Of a stretch of 64,000 bases of DNA, positions 53,181 through 61,932 are shown piece by piece. Position numbers and translations under genes: made by a program. Each line of letters begins with the position of its first letter. The first letter of the stretch is position 1. Source of the stretch: Pseudoroseicyclus aestuarii (GTDB lineage: Bacteria > Pseudomonadota > Alphaproteobacteria > Rhodobacterales > Rhodobacteraceae); the NCBI RefSeq assembly GCF_003217255.1, contig NZ_QJTE01000003.1, positions 124,001 through 188,000 of the forward strand, written 5' to 3'. The notes below the pieces were generated by a model. That model was not told the origin of the DNA and made no database searches. It worked only from the letters and a program-made list of their open reading frames with translations.

Positions 53181-54761
53181 TTGGGACGGATCGCCTTCCT
53201 TTTGCTGTGCCACAAGGATCCCGCCACGGTGATCGCGCAGGCGCGGGCGCTGGCGGCCGGGGGTGACGGCGTGGTCCTGCATCTGGACGGGCGCGCCCCG
53301 GCGGCGGCCTGAGCGCAGGTCCGCGAAGGGGTGCGGGACGTGCCGGGCATCGTGCCGACCCGCCGCCGCATCGCCTGCGGCTGGGGCGACTGGAGCCTTG
53401 TCGCCGCCACGCTCGAGGCGCTGGAGACCGCCGTCGCCGCCTTTCCCGAGGCCGGGCATTTCTACCTGCTGTCCGGCGACTGCCTGCCGATCAAGCCCGC
53501 GGGCTTCGTCCGGGCCCGGCTCGAGGCGGCGCAGACCGACTGGATCGAATGCACCGATTTTCTGACCGGCGGCTGGATCCGCACCGGCATCCGCGAGGAA
53601 CGTCTGATCTACCGCCACCCCTTCAACGAGCGGCGTCAGAGGCGGGCGTTCTATGCCGCGCTGGGTCTGCAGCGGGCGCTGCGCCTGTCGCGGCCATTGC
53701 CCGAGGGGCTGCGGGTGATGATCGGCAGCCAGTGGTGGTGCCTGCGCCGCGAGACGGTGATGGCGCTGCGCGTGCTGATCGCCGCGCGTCCCGACCTGCC
53801 GCGCTTCTTCCGCCGAAGCTGGATCCCGGACGAGACCTTCTTCCAGACACTGGTCGCGCATCTGGTGCCGCGGGCGCAGATATCGGGCCGCCCGCCGACC
53901 TTTCTGATGTTCAACGACTACGGCATGCCGGTCACCTTTCACGACGATCACCGCGGCCTGCTGCTGCGGCAGGACGCCTTCTTTGCCCGCAAGGTGAGCG
54001 CCCATGCGGCGCGGCTGCGGGGCGAGCTCTGGTCGCTCTGGTCCGGGGAGGGCAGCGAGGTCGCCGTCTCGGGCGACGGGCCGCGGCAGATCGACTACCT
54101 CGCGCGGCGCGGGCGCGAGGGCACGCGCTACGCCCCGCGCATCTGGGATGCCGGCATCGGCGCGGGCCGCCGCCTGCTGATCGTCACCTGCAAGAAATGG
54201 GCCCCGGCCCGGCGGCTTGTCGATAGGCTCGCGCAGCACGCGGGGGTGCCGGCGCTGGGCCATGTCTTCGACGACGAGGCCGCGCCGCTGCCCGACCTTG
54301 GCGGGATCGAGCGGGGGATGGAGAAACGCTCTCGCCATCGCCGCGCCGTGCTGCGGCTGATCTTCGACGTGCTGGAAACGGACCGGCTGGCGATCTGCCT
54401 CGATCCCTCGCGGATCGAGGTGATGCGCGATTTCGCCGCCGACGGCTGCGATACCGCGCTGCTCGAGATGCAATGCGAGATCTCGGACGACTACCTCGCG
54501 GCGCATGCGCAGCGGCTGGGGCTGGCGCCGATGGGCTGCGGCGGCGCCGAGGCGCTCGAGGTGGCGCCGCTTCTGCCCTCGTTGCGGCAGGAGCTGGCGC
54601 AGGAGGCGCGGCAGCTGCGCGCGGCGGGCCTTGGCCGGCACGAGGTGCTGCGGCAGACCGACCCCGCCGGCGAGCAGGCACAAGCCCTGGCCCGGGCACT
54701 GTCGATCCCGCTGGACGTCGCGGCGCGGATCGTCGACACACCGGACCTGTTCGAGGATTGA
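53181..54761 (+). pseudogene. Core-2/I-branching-type glycosyltransferase gene interrupted by in-frame TGA
   Basis: A GT14-like (beta-1,6-N-acetylglucosaminyltransferase) protein common in Rhodobacteraceae, with a long C-terminal domain. From TTG 53181 the frame reads GRIAFLLLCHKDPATV and VVLHLDGRAPAAA, the normal N-terminus, then a TGA at 53310-53312 (codon 44). It continues without shift as VPGIVPTRRRIACGWGDWSLVAATL, YLLSGDCLPIKP and the rest of the enzyme to 54761. A remaining GTG start at 53331 would lose the first strand of the nucleotide-sugar fold and probably activity. Either a nonsense mutation, a sequencing error, or rare recoding. Divergent from a sulfotransferase gene; 12 nt before the HIT gene. 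Confidence 0.82.
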
Positions 54762-54773
54762 CCGGAGGCCAGC

Positions 54774-55133
54774 GTGACCGACCGCTACGACGACCAGAAC
54801 ATCTTCGCGCGCATCCTGCGCGGCGAAATTCCGAACAAGACCGTGCACGAGGACGACTGGGCCCTCGCCTTCGAGGACGTCGCTCCCAAGGCGACGGTGC
54901 ATATCCTCGTGATCCCCAAGGGGCCTTACGTCGATTACGGCCATTTCGCGCGCGAGGCCTCGGACGACGAGATCCTGGGCTTCACCCGCGCGCTGGGCCA
55001 GGTCTGCGAGCAGGCGGGGCTGGAGGGCGGCTACCGCGTCGTCGCGAACACCGGCGCGGACGGCGGGCAGGAAGTGCCGCATTTCCACCTGCACATCCTT
55101 GGCGGCGAGGCGATCGGCCCGATCCGGGCCTAA
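54774..55133 (+). CDS. HIT family nucleotide hydrolase (HinT-like)
   Basis: 119 residues. The catalytic histidine triad is in PHFHLHILGG. Members hydrolyse AMP-lysine-type phosphoramidates and adenylylated intermediates. GTG start at 54774 with GGAGG 5 nt upstream. Its stop overlaps that of the convergent mechanosensitive channel gene. Confidence 0.93.
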   Translation: MTDRYDDQNIFARILRGEIPNKTVHEDDWALAFEDVAPKATVHILVIPKGPYVDYGHFAREASDDEILGFTRALGQVCEQAGLEGGYRVVANTGADGGQEVPHFHLHILGGEAIGPIRA

Positions 55134-56011
55134 TCCTGCTGCGGCGGCGCGAGGGGGTTGCCGGCCCCCTCGCCGGCGAAGATGACGACCTGCTTGGGGT
55201 AGGGCAGCTCGATCCCCGCCTCGGTCAGCGCAATGTAGACCGCATGGATCACCCGCGCGTTCACATGCACCACCGAGGCGCGGCGCGAATCGGTCCACCA
55301 GCGCAGCTTGATGATGTTGCCGCTTTCGCCGATCTCCCATGGCAGGGCCTCGGGCGCGGGGTCGGCCGCGACCCCCTCGCATCCGGCGGTGGCCTTCACC
55401 ATCAGCCGCACCGCCTCGGCCCAGTCGGAATCGCTGCCGATCATCACGTCATGCTCGGTCCGGCGCTGGGCGAAGGCGGTGTTGACGATGACCGCGTCGG
55501 TATAGATGTCCGAATTCGGGATCACGACGCGGCGCCCGTCGTAGGTGCGGATCAGGGTGGCGCGGGTCTCGATCTTCTCGACCGTGCCCTCGTGCCCGCC
55601 CGAGACGATCTGGTCGCCGATCTCGAAGGGCTGGCGGATCAGGATCAGGATGCCCGCCAGCAGGTTCTGCAGGATGTCCTTGAAGGCAAAGCCCACGGCA
55701 ACGGAGCCGATGCCGAGCCCGGATAAAAGATCGGCCGGCGTGATCGAGGGGGCGACGATGGTCACCGCCAGCATCAGCCCCACGATCCGCACCGTCCAGG
55801 ACAGCAGGCTGCCGCCGACCTCGCCCAGGTTCTCGCGGCCGCGGCGGTGCCCGGCCCGCAGCGCCAGCCGCCGCACGACGCGCGAGAGCAGCACGAAAAG
55901 CAGCAGCACCACGAGCGCGACGGCGATGTTGGGAAGCAGCCGGAAGAAGCCGTCGGCCCATTGATCCAGCTTGGACAGAACCTCTCGGGCGGCCGGGTCG
56001 ATCTCGTCCAA
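55130..56011 (-). CDS. MscS family mechanosensitive ion channel
   Basis: Opens on membrane tension to release solutes after hypo-osmotic shock. 293 residues, about three N-terminal helices, the pore-lining TM3 region ([31 protein letters not shown]), and the cytoplasmic beta domain ([38 protein letters not shown]). TTG 56011 is chosen: AGGAG lies 7 nt upstream, and the alternative TTG at 56041 would fall within the -10 element of the stress promoter. Osmotic logic fits the treZ promoter elsewhere in the window. Confidence 0.92.
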   Translation of the reverse strand: MDEIDPAAREVLSKLDQWADGFFRLLPNIAVALVVLLLFVLLSRVVRRLALRAGHRRGRENLGEVGGSLLSWTVRIVGLMLAVTIVAPSITPADLLSGLGIGSVAVGFAFKDILQNLLAGILILIRQPFEIGDQIVSGGHEGTVEKIETRATLIRTYDGRRVVIPNSDIYTDAVIVNTAFAQRRTEHDVMIGSDSDWAEAVRLMVKATAGCEGVAADPAPEALPWEIGESGNIIKLRWWTDSRRASVVHVNARVIHAVYIALTEAGIELPYPKQVVIFAGEGAGNPLAPPQQD

Positions 56012-56039
56012 GCGGGGACTCCTCTTCTGCGTCGCGGGC

Positions 56040-56064
56040 AACCTAAGCAGACATGGCCGGTTCC
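56040..56064 (-). promoter_or_regulatory. EcfG-type promoter of the mscS-like gene
   Basis: On the minus strand GGAAC (56064-56060), 16-nt spacer, GGTT (56043-56040), 28 nt before the TTG start at 56011. Confidence 0.6.
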
Positions 56065-56138
56065 GGCGCGGCAGGTCAACTTGCCTCAGGCCGTCAAGAG
56101 GCTATGATGGCGCCCGAACCTTGCATCAGGATCCCGCA

Positions 56139-56369
56139 ATGACGCTTCCCGCGCCCGAAACCACCATCACCGACGATTGGCGCGTGGCCTGCGACGGCTC
56201 CGGCCCCGGGCTGGGACATCCCCGCGTCTGGCTGGTGATCCCGCATGACACCGGCTTCGTCGAATGCGGCTATTGCGACCGGCGCTTCGTCCACCGCTCC
56301 TTCGCCGAGAAGGGCGAGGCGGGGCTGGACGATCTGACCCGGGACGAAGATCGGTCGGGCCAAGCCTGA
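56139..56369 (+). CDS. CHCC zinc-finger protein (NDUFS6-like)
   Basis: 76 residues. Zinc ligands: the His of GLGHPRVWL and the Cys pair in [10 protein letters not shown], plus Cys18 upstream, as in the zf-CHCC family related to the complex I subunit NDUFS6. Short and soluble; a role in complex I assembly is possible. AGGA lies 8 nt before ATG 56139. Confidence 0.85.
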   Translation: MTLPAPETTITDDWRVACDGSGPGLGHPRVWLVIPHDTGFVECGYCDRRFVHRSFAEKGEAGLDDLTRDEDRSGQA

Positions 56370-56532
56370 CGCGGCGGGCGCCTGCGGTTTCCCCCGCGGC
56401 GCCGAAGATCCGGTCCCTGCCATAGTGTTGCCATAATCGGGCCGCTGTCTTGACGTATTCACGCAGCGGTCACGCCAGCGTTAGACTGGGGTGAAACGCA
56501 GCGTCCATCGTCACGTCGCAAGGACCTGCTCC

Positions 56533-57129
56533 ATGACCCTCAAGACTCTTCTTCTCGGTGCCGTCGCGGCCACCGCCCTCGCCGGCAGTGCCGCCGCCTC
56601 GATCGTCGTCAATGCCTACGAGCAGGACGGCAGCGTCGTCTTCTCCTACAGCGGCAGCCTCGATCTGACCGGGATGCGCGTCTCCTCGACGCAGATCGCC
56701 AATGCCGGCACCACCCCGCGTAACGGCAGCCTGACCTTCGGCGCCTATAGCCGGACCCCGCCGACGGCGACGCCCGCCTTCGACTTCTACAGCGGCTTCA
56801 CCGGTCTCGGCGCCTTTGGCGGCGGTGGCTTCACCCGCTTCACCCAGCCTGCCGATACCTTCACCGGGGCGCAGCTGTCGCTCTCGTCCCGCAGCATCGG
56901 CGTTCTGGCTGGCAGCACCGGCGGCGCGATCTCGGGCACGACCGTGCTCGCGGATGCCAGCTTCGACTCGCTGGGCCTGTTCCGTGGCAGCTACAGCGGC
57001 TCGACGATGAACGACACCGTCACGCTGACCATCGGCGATGCGCCGGCCCCCGTGCCGGTGCCGGCCTCGCTGCCGCTGCTGCTGGGCGCGCTCGGCCTGA
57101 CCGGGCTGGTGCTGCGCCGCCGCGGCTGA
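56533..57129 (+). CDS. VPLPA-CTERM sorting domain-containing exported protein
   Basis: 198 residues with a signal peptide (1 to about 21) and a low-complexity Gly/Ser/Thr-rich body. The C-terminus reads PVPVPASLPLLLGALGLTGLVLRRRG: the tripartite PEP-CTERM-like tail (motif, helix, basic cluster) of the VPLPA subtype. Such proteins are processed by an exosortase and attached to the surface or exopolysaccharide. No exosortase gene is in the window. The body resembles no named domain. Confidence 0.85.
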   Translation: MTLKTLLLGAVAATALAGSAAASIVVNAYEQDGSVVFSYSGSLDLTGMRVSSTQIANAGTTPRNGSLTFGAYSRTPPTATPAFDFYSGFTGLGAFGGGGFTRFTQPADTFTGAQLSLSSRSIGVLAGSTGGAISGTTVLADASFDSLGLFRGSYSGSTMNDTVTLTIGDAPAPVPVPASLPLLLGALGLTGLVLRRRG

Positions 57130-57137
57130 CCCCTCGC

Positions 57138-57166
57138 GCACCGGGCCGCATGGCGCGGCCCGGTGC
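57138..57166 (+). terminator. hairpin terminator after the VPLPA-CTERM gene
   Basis: GCACCGGGCCGC and GCGGCCCGGTGC form a perfect 12-bp stem with a 5-nt loop, 9 nt after the stop; no T-run. Confidence 0.65.
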
Positions 57167-57269
57167 CCCCTTCCGCATACGCCCCATCGCGGCGGCCCGG
57201 GCGGCTGGCAGAACGGGGCGGAACATGGCATGACCGCCCTCTATGCGGCGCCATGGCGGAGACGAGCGA

Positions 57270-60086
57270 ATGACCCAGTTCGGCAAAGGCTGTCACCTTC
57301 ACCTGATCGACGGCTCTGCCTTCATCTTCCGCGCCTACCACGCGCTGCCGCCCCTGACGCGCAAGTCCGACGGCCTGCCCGTCGGCGCGGTCTCGGGCTT
57401 CGTCAACATGCTGCAGCGCTACGTGGACGGGAACACCGGCCCGGATGCGCCGACCCATGTCGCGGTGGTCTTCGACAAGGGCTCGCACACCTTCCGCAAC
57501 GACATGTACGACCAGTACAAGGCGAACCGCGAGGCGATGCCCGAGGACCTGCGCCCGCAGATCCCGCTGACCCGCCGCGCGACCGAGGCCTTCAACATCG
57601 CCTGCAAGGAGCTGGCCGGTTTCGAGGCCGACGACATCATCGCCACGCTGTCCTGTCAGGCGCGCGAGGCCGGCGGGCGGGTGACGATCCTGTCCTCGGA
57701 CAAGGACCTGATGCAGCTGGTCGGCGACGGGGTCGAGATGCTCGACCCGATGAAGAACGTCCGCATCGACCGCGAGGGCGTGATGGCCAAGTTCGGCGTC
57801 GCGCCCGACCGCGTCGTCGATGTGCAGGCGCTGGCCGGCGATTCCGTCGATAACGTGCCGGGCGCGCCGGGCATCGGCGTCAAGACGGCGGCGCTGCTGA
57901 TCAACGAGTTTGGCGATCTGGAGTCGCTGCTCTCGCGCGCCGAGGAGATCAAGCAGCCCAAGCGGCGCCAGACCCTGATCGAGCATGCCGAGCAGATCCG
58001 CCTGTCGAAGCGGCTGGTCGCGCTGGACTGTAACACGCCGCTGGACTTCACGCTGGACGAACTGGAGGTGCGCGATCCCGATCCCGAGGCGCTGCTCGCC
58101 TTCCTGTCGGAGATGGAATTCCGCACCATCACCCGCCGCGTCGCCGAGAAGCTGGGCGCCGAGGCGTCGGTGATCGAGGATCGCCCCGACGCCGGTGCCC
58201 CGGTCCAGGCGCAGGAGGCCGCGCCGATCGACCCCGATGCCTACGAATGTGTGCGCGACGCGGCGGCCCTGCAGGTCTGGATCGATCGCATCTACGAGGC
58301 CGGTTACGTCGCCTGGGACACCGAGACCAATGGCCTCGACGAGATGCGGGCCGAGATCTGCGGCCTCTCGCTTTGCGTGGAGCCGGGGCAGGCCTGCTAC
58401 ATCCCGCTGCAGCACAAGGGCGAGGGGGAGGGCGATCTTTTCGGCGGCAATGCCCTGGCCGATGGGCAGATGCCGATGGAGGAGGCGCTGGCCCTTCTCA
58501 AGCCGATGCTCGAGGATCCCTCGATCCTGAAGATCGCCCATAACGCCAAGTTCGACGGCAAGGTCATGGCCCGCCTCGGCATCGAGGTCGCGCCGCTGGA
58601 TGACACGCTGCTGATCAGCTACGCGCTGAACGCCGGGCTGCACAACCATGGCATGGACGAGCTGTCGGAACGCTACCTCGGCCACCAGCCGATCCCGATC
58701 AAGCAGCTGATCGGCACGGGCAAGTCGCAGATCACCTTCGACAGGGTCGAGATCACGGCCGCCACCCGCTACGCCGCCGAGGATGCCGACATTACCCTGC
58801 GGCTGTGGAAGCATCTCAAGCCGCAGCTGCACGTCAAGCATGTGACCACCGTCTACGAGACGCTGGAACGTCCCCTCGTCCCCGTGCTCGCGCGGATGGA
58901 GATGGCGGGGGTCGAGGTCGACCGCGACGTCCTCAGCCGCATGTCGGGCGCCTTCGCGCAGAAGATGGCCGCCCTCGAGGAAGAGATCGAGGGGCTGGCG
59001 GGGCGCAAGTTCAACGTCGGCTCGCCCAAGCAGCTGGGCGAGATCATGTTCGACGAGCTGGGCCTGACCCTGCCCGAGGGCAAGAAACCCTCCAAGGGCA
59101 AGACCGGCGCCTGGTCCACCGGGGCCGATGTGCTCGAGGATCTGGCGACGCTGCACGAGCTGCCGGCCCGCGTGCTGGACTGGCGGCAGGTCTCGAAGCT
59201 GAAATCGACCTATACCGACGCGCTGCAGCAGGCGATCAACCCCGAGACGGGGCGGGTGCATACCAGCTACTCCATCGCCGGGGCGAACACCGGACGCCTC
59301 GCCTCGACCGATCCGAACCTGCAGAACATCCCCGTCCGGACCGAGGAAGGGCGCCGCATCCGCGAGGCTTTCGTCGCGCCCGAGGGGCGGGTTCTGGTCA
59401 GCCTCGACTACTCCCAGATCGAGCTGCGCATCCTCGCCCATATCGCCGGGATCGAGGAGCTGAAGCAGGCCTTCCGCGAGGGGGTGGATATCCACGCGCT
59501 GACCGCCTCGGAGATGTTCGACGTGCCGCTCGACCAGATGACCTCCGAGGTGCGGCGCCAGGCCAAGGCGATCAACTTCGGCGTGATCTACGGCATCTCG
59601 GGCTTCGGCCTTGCCCGGAACCTGCGCATCCCGCGCGAGCAGGCGCAGCGCTTCATCGACCGCTACTTCGAACGCTTCCCCGGCATTCGCGCCTATATGG
59701 ACGAGACCATCGCCTTCGCGAAGAAGAACCTCTTCGTCGAGACGCTCTTCGGGCGCCGCATCAACACCCCCGAGATCGCCGCCAAGGGGCCGACCGCAGG
59801 CTTCGCCCGCCGCGCCGCGATCAACGCGCCGATCCAGGGCACCGCCGCCGACATCATCCGCCGCGCGATGATCCGGATGGAGGCGGCGACGGCCTCCGTC
59901 CCCTCGGCGCGGATGCTGCTGCAGGTGCACGACGAACTCCTGTTCGAGGTGGACGAGACCGAGGCAGAGCCGCTGATCGCTGCCGCGCGCGGCGTGATGG
60001 AAGGCGCCGCCGATCCGGCGGTGAAGCTGGACGTGCACCTCGAGGTGGACGCGGGGCAGGGGCGCAGCTGGGCGCAGGCGCATTGA
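57270..60086 (+). CDS. polA: DNA polymerase I
   Basis: 938 residues with all three domains. The 5'-3' exonuclease (HLIDGSAFIFRAYHALPP), the proofreading 3'-5' exonuclease with DTETNGLD and the later Asp residues in HNAKFDGKVM and AAEDADITLRL intact, and the polymerase with motif A LDYSQIELRILAHI, motif B RRQAKAINFGVIYG and motif C QVHDELLFEV. Works in Okazaki fragment maturation and repair. ATG 57270 with GGAG 8 nt upstream is used; ATG 57243 adds nine residues. The stop overlaps a protease start (TTGA). Confidence 0.97.
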   Translation: MTQFGKGCHLHLIDGSAFIFRAYHALPPLTRKSDGLPVGAVSGFVNMLQRYVDGNTGPDAPTHVAVVFDKGSHTFRNDMYDQYKANREAMPEDLRPQIPLTRRATEAFNIACKELAGFEADDIIATLSCQAREAGGRVTILSSDKDLMQLVGDGVEMLDPMKNVRIDREGVMAKFGVAPDRVVDVQALAGDSVDNVPGAPGIGVKTAALLINEFGDLESLLSRAEEIKQPKRRQTLIEHAEQIRLSKRLVALDCNTPLDFTLDELEVRDPDPEALLAFLSEMEFRTITRRVAEKLGAEASVIEDRPDAGAPVQAQEAAPIDPDAYECVRDAAALQVWIDRIYEAGYVAWDTETNGLDEMRAEICGLSLCVEPGQACYIPLQHKGEGEGDLFGGNALADGQMPMEEALALLKPMLEDPSILKIAHNAKFDGKVMARLGIEVAPLDDTLLISYALNAGLHNHGMDELSERYLGHQPIPIKQLIGTGKSQITFDRVEITAATRYAAEDADITLRLWKHLKPQLHVKHVTTVYETLERPLVPVLARMEMAGVEVDRDVLSRMSGAFAQKMAALEEEIEGLAGRKFNVGSPKQLGEIMFDELGLTLPEGKKPSKGKTGAWSTGADVLEDLATLHELPARVLDWRQVSKLKSTYTDALQQAINPETGRVHTSYSIAGANTGRLASTDPNLQNIPVRTEEGRRIREAFVAPEGRVLVSLDYSQIELRILAHIAGIEELKQAFREGVDIHALTASEMFDVPLDQMTSEVRRQAKAINFGVIYGISGFGLARNLRIPREQAQRFIDRYFERFPGIRAYMDETIAFAKKNLFVETLFGRRINTPEIAAKGPTAGFARRAAINAPIQGTAADIIRRAMIRMEAATASVPSARMLLQVHDELLFEVDETEAEPLIAAARGVMEGAADPAVKLDVHLEVDAGQGRSWAQAH

Positions 60087-60691
60087 TCCTGCGGGCGCTG
60101 GCGCTGGCCGCCGCGCTCGCCCCCGCCGGGGCACTGGCGCAGGGCGTGCCGGTGCCAGCGCCGCTGGACGGCATCGCCCGCGCGAACTGGAGCGGCTGGG
60201 ACGTGCGCTGGCACTGCACTGCCTTCGCCGTGGCGCCCAGCGTGGCCGTCACCGCCGGCCACTGCCTGACCCCGCTGTCCCTGCCGCGCCTGACGCTGCT
60301 GTTCGGCTACGATAGGGCGGATTATGCCGAACGCCTCGTGCCCGGGCGCGCCGTGACGCTGGGTCCAGATACCGCGGCCCTCTGCCTGCCGGGGGAGGCG
60401 CCCGAGGCGCTACCCGTGGCGGAAGCGCCGCCGCGGGTGGGCGATCTGCTGCGCGTCACCGGCTATGGCCGCCCGCGAAAGGAGGTGCAGACGGAGGTCG
60501 CCTGCACCGTGCTGCAGGTGGAGGACGAGGCGCTGATCCTCGACTGCCCGTTGACCCACGGCGCCTCCGGCGCGCCGGTGCTGACGCTGGACGGAGAGGT
60601 CGTGGCCGTCGCCTCGGGCACGACCGAGACATGGTCACGGGCGATGCGCCTTTCTCCCGCGGCCCTGCAGGCCTGCGACACAGCGCAGTAG
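60083..60691 (+). CDS. exported trypsin-like serine protease, coupled to polA
   Basis: 202 residues with a signal peptide (about 1-20). Triad: His in VTAGHC, Asp probably in GPDTAAL, Ser in THGASGAPV (GxSGxP form). A small chymotrypsin-fold protease without PDZ or transmembrane domains. TTG 60083 overlaps the polA stop by 4 nt; no strong ribosome site is seen, so coupling is likely. The fold is confident; the start is less so. Confidence 0.8.
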   Translation: MILRALALAAALAPAGALAQGVPVPAPLDGIARANWSGWDVRWHCTAFAVAPSVAVTAGHCLTPLSLPRLTLLFGYDRADYAERLVPGRAVTLGPDTAALCLPGEAPEALPVAEAPPRVGDLLRVTGYGRPRKEVQTEVACTVLQVEDEALILDCPLTHGASGAPVLTLDGEVVAVASGTTETWSRAMRLSPAALQACDTAQ

Positions 60692-60716
60692 CGCGCGAGG
60701 CCCGAGGCGGGCGCGT

Positions 60717-60742
60717 GGAACGCCCGGCCCCGGCCGACCGTT
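60717..60742 (+). promoter_or_regulatory. EcfG-type promoter of the flavin-binding stress protein (full consensus)
   Basis: GGAAC (60717-60721), 17-nt spacer, CGTT (60739-60742), 49 nt before the ATG at 60792. Confidence 0.7.
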
Positions 60743-60791
60743 CGGTGCCAGAAGCGGGCGCTGCCCGCCCCACTCCGAAAGGATCGATCCA

Positions 60792-61265
60792 ATGTCCGAT
60801 CACGTCACAGAATTCTGGGACCGTCTCGGCGATTTTCAGGCCGGCATGCTGGGCACCACCGCCTCCGGCCGCCTCGTGCCGATGGCGCATTACCCCGACA
60901 AGGAAGGCGGCAGCCTCTGGTTCGTCACCCATGCCGGGACCGAGCTGGCTGCCGAGAGCAAGCTTGGCCCGCAGGAGGCGATCTTCATCGGCTCCAGCGA
61001 GAAGCAGGGCCTCTATACCCATATCCGCGGCATGCTGCAGGTCGAGCACGACCCCCAGAAGCTGGACGAGATCTGGAATGCCGTGGTCGCCAGCTGGTTC
61101 GACCATGGCGAGCGCGATCCCGACATCACGCTGATGCAGTTCAAGATGGCGGCGGCAGAGGTCTGGGCCTCGGTCGGCGGGGCCAAGTTCCTCTACGAGA
61201 TCGCCAAGGCGCAGGTCTCGGGCCAGAAGCCGGACGTCGGCGACAACTATACCCTCAGCTTCTGA
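60792..61265 (+). CDS. pyridoxamine 5'-phosphate oxidase-like protein (general stress protein 26 type)
   Basis: 157-residue split-barrel flavin-binding protein. FVTHAGTELAAESKLGPQEAIFIGSSEKQG is the family core. Members bind FMN or FAD; their substrate is unknown and they are often stress-induced, as the name of the B. subtilis member implies. A full-consensus EcfG promoter sits 49 nt upstream, supporting that role directly. A bidirectional hairpin follows. Confidence 0.88.
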   Translation: MSDHVTEFWDRLGDFQAGMLGTTASGRLVPMAHYPDKEGGSLWFVTHAGTELAAESKLGPQEAIFIGSSEKQGLYTHIRGMLQVEHDPQKLDEIWNAVVASWFDHGERDPDITLMQFKMAAAEVWASVGGAKFLYEIAKAQVSGQKPDVGDNYTLSF

Positions 61266-61273
61266 GGCACGAA

Positions 61274-61302
61274 AAAGGGCGCGGAGGTGATCCGCGCCCT
61301 TT
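61274..61302. terminator. bidirectional terminator between the stress protein and Hsp20
   Basis: AAAGGGCGCGGA and TCCGCGCCCTTT pair across 5 nt. A-run before and T-run after the stem allow termination from both sides. Confidence 0.85.
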
Positions 61303-61325
61303 GCGTCAGGTGACGGCGAGGGGCC

Positions 61326-61787
61326 TCAGCCGTCGTTCTCGACAAGCTGGCGCTTGGTCCCGGCCTTGCTGGCGATCTCGATCCGGCGCGGCTTCAGCGC
61401 CTCGGGCACCTCGCGCACGAGATCGATGTGCAGCATGCCGTCGACATGGCTGGCGTCGGTGACGCGCACATGCTCGGCCAGGGCGAAGCGGCGGTCGAAG
61501 GCGCGCGTGGCGATGCCGCGGTGCAGGAAGGTCCGGCCGGTCTGATCCTCGGCGAGCTGGGCAGAGATGATCAGCGCGTTCTCACGCACCTCGACGCTCA
61601 GGTCGTCGGCCGAGAAGCCGGCCACGGCGATCGAGATGCGCCAGGCGCTCTCGCCGGTCTTCTCGATGTTGTAGGGGGGGTAGTTCGTCTGCCCGGTCTC
61701 CTTGGCCATCACGCGGTCCATCAGGTCAGCGACCTGGTCGAAGCCGACGGTGGCGCGGTAGAGCGGGGCGAAGTCGAAATTGCGCAT
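61326..61787 (-). CDS. Hsp20/IbpA-type small heat shock protein
   Basis: ATP-independent chaperone holding unfolded proteins. 153 residues, alpha-crystallin domain from about NYPPYNIEKTGESAWRI to RIEI. MRNFDF with GAGGA 8 nt upstream fixes the start at 61787; ATG 61796 has a ribosome site too close. No stress promoter of the EcfG type is seen; heat-shock sigma control is usual but I could not identify its boxes. Confidence 0.93.
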   Translation of the reverse strand: MRNFDFAPLYRATVGFDQVADLMDRVMAKETGQTNYPPYNIEKTGESAWRISIAVAGFSADDLSVEVRENALIISAQLAEDQTGRTFLHRGIATRAFDRRFALAEHVRVTDASHVDGMLHIDLVREVPEALKPRRIEIASKAGTKRQLVENDG

Positions 61788-61932
61788 CTGGGTCATCCTC
61801 GTGCAAGCGATAACAATGCCGGCCTTCCCTGCCGGGACAGGCCGCGTTTCCTGCCGGAACCCCTGTCGGGCACCCCGGCGAGGCAGATTTGGGAATGGGC
61901 TGTCGGCGGGTCAAGAGGCCCGGGCGCGCATT

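Noticed and set aside
53310-53312. TGA read as selenocysteine
   Set aside because: The family has no cysteine or selenocysteine at this linker position and I see no SECIS-like hairpin directly downstream.
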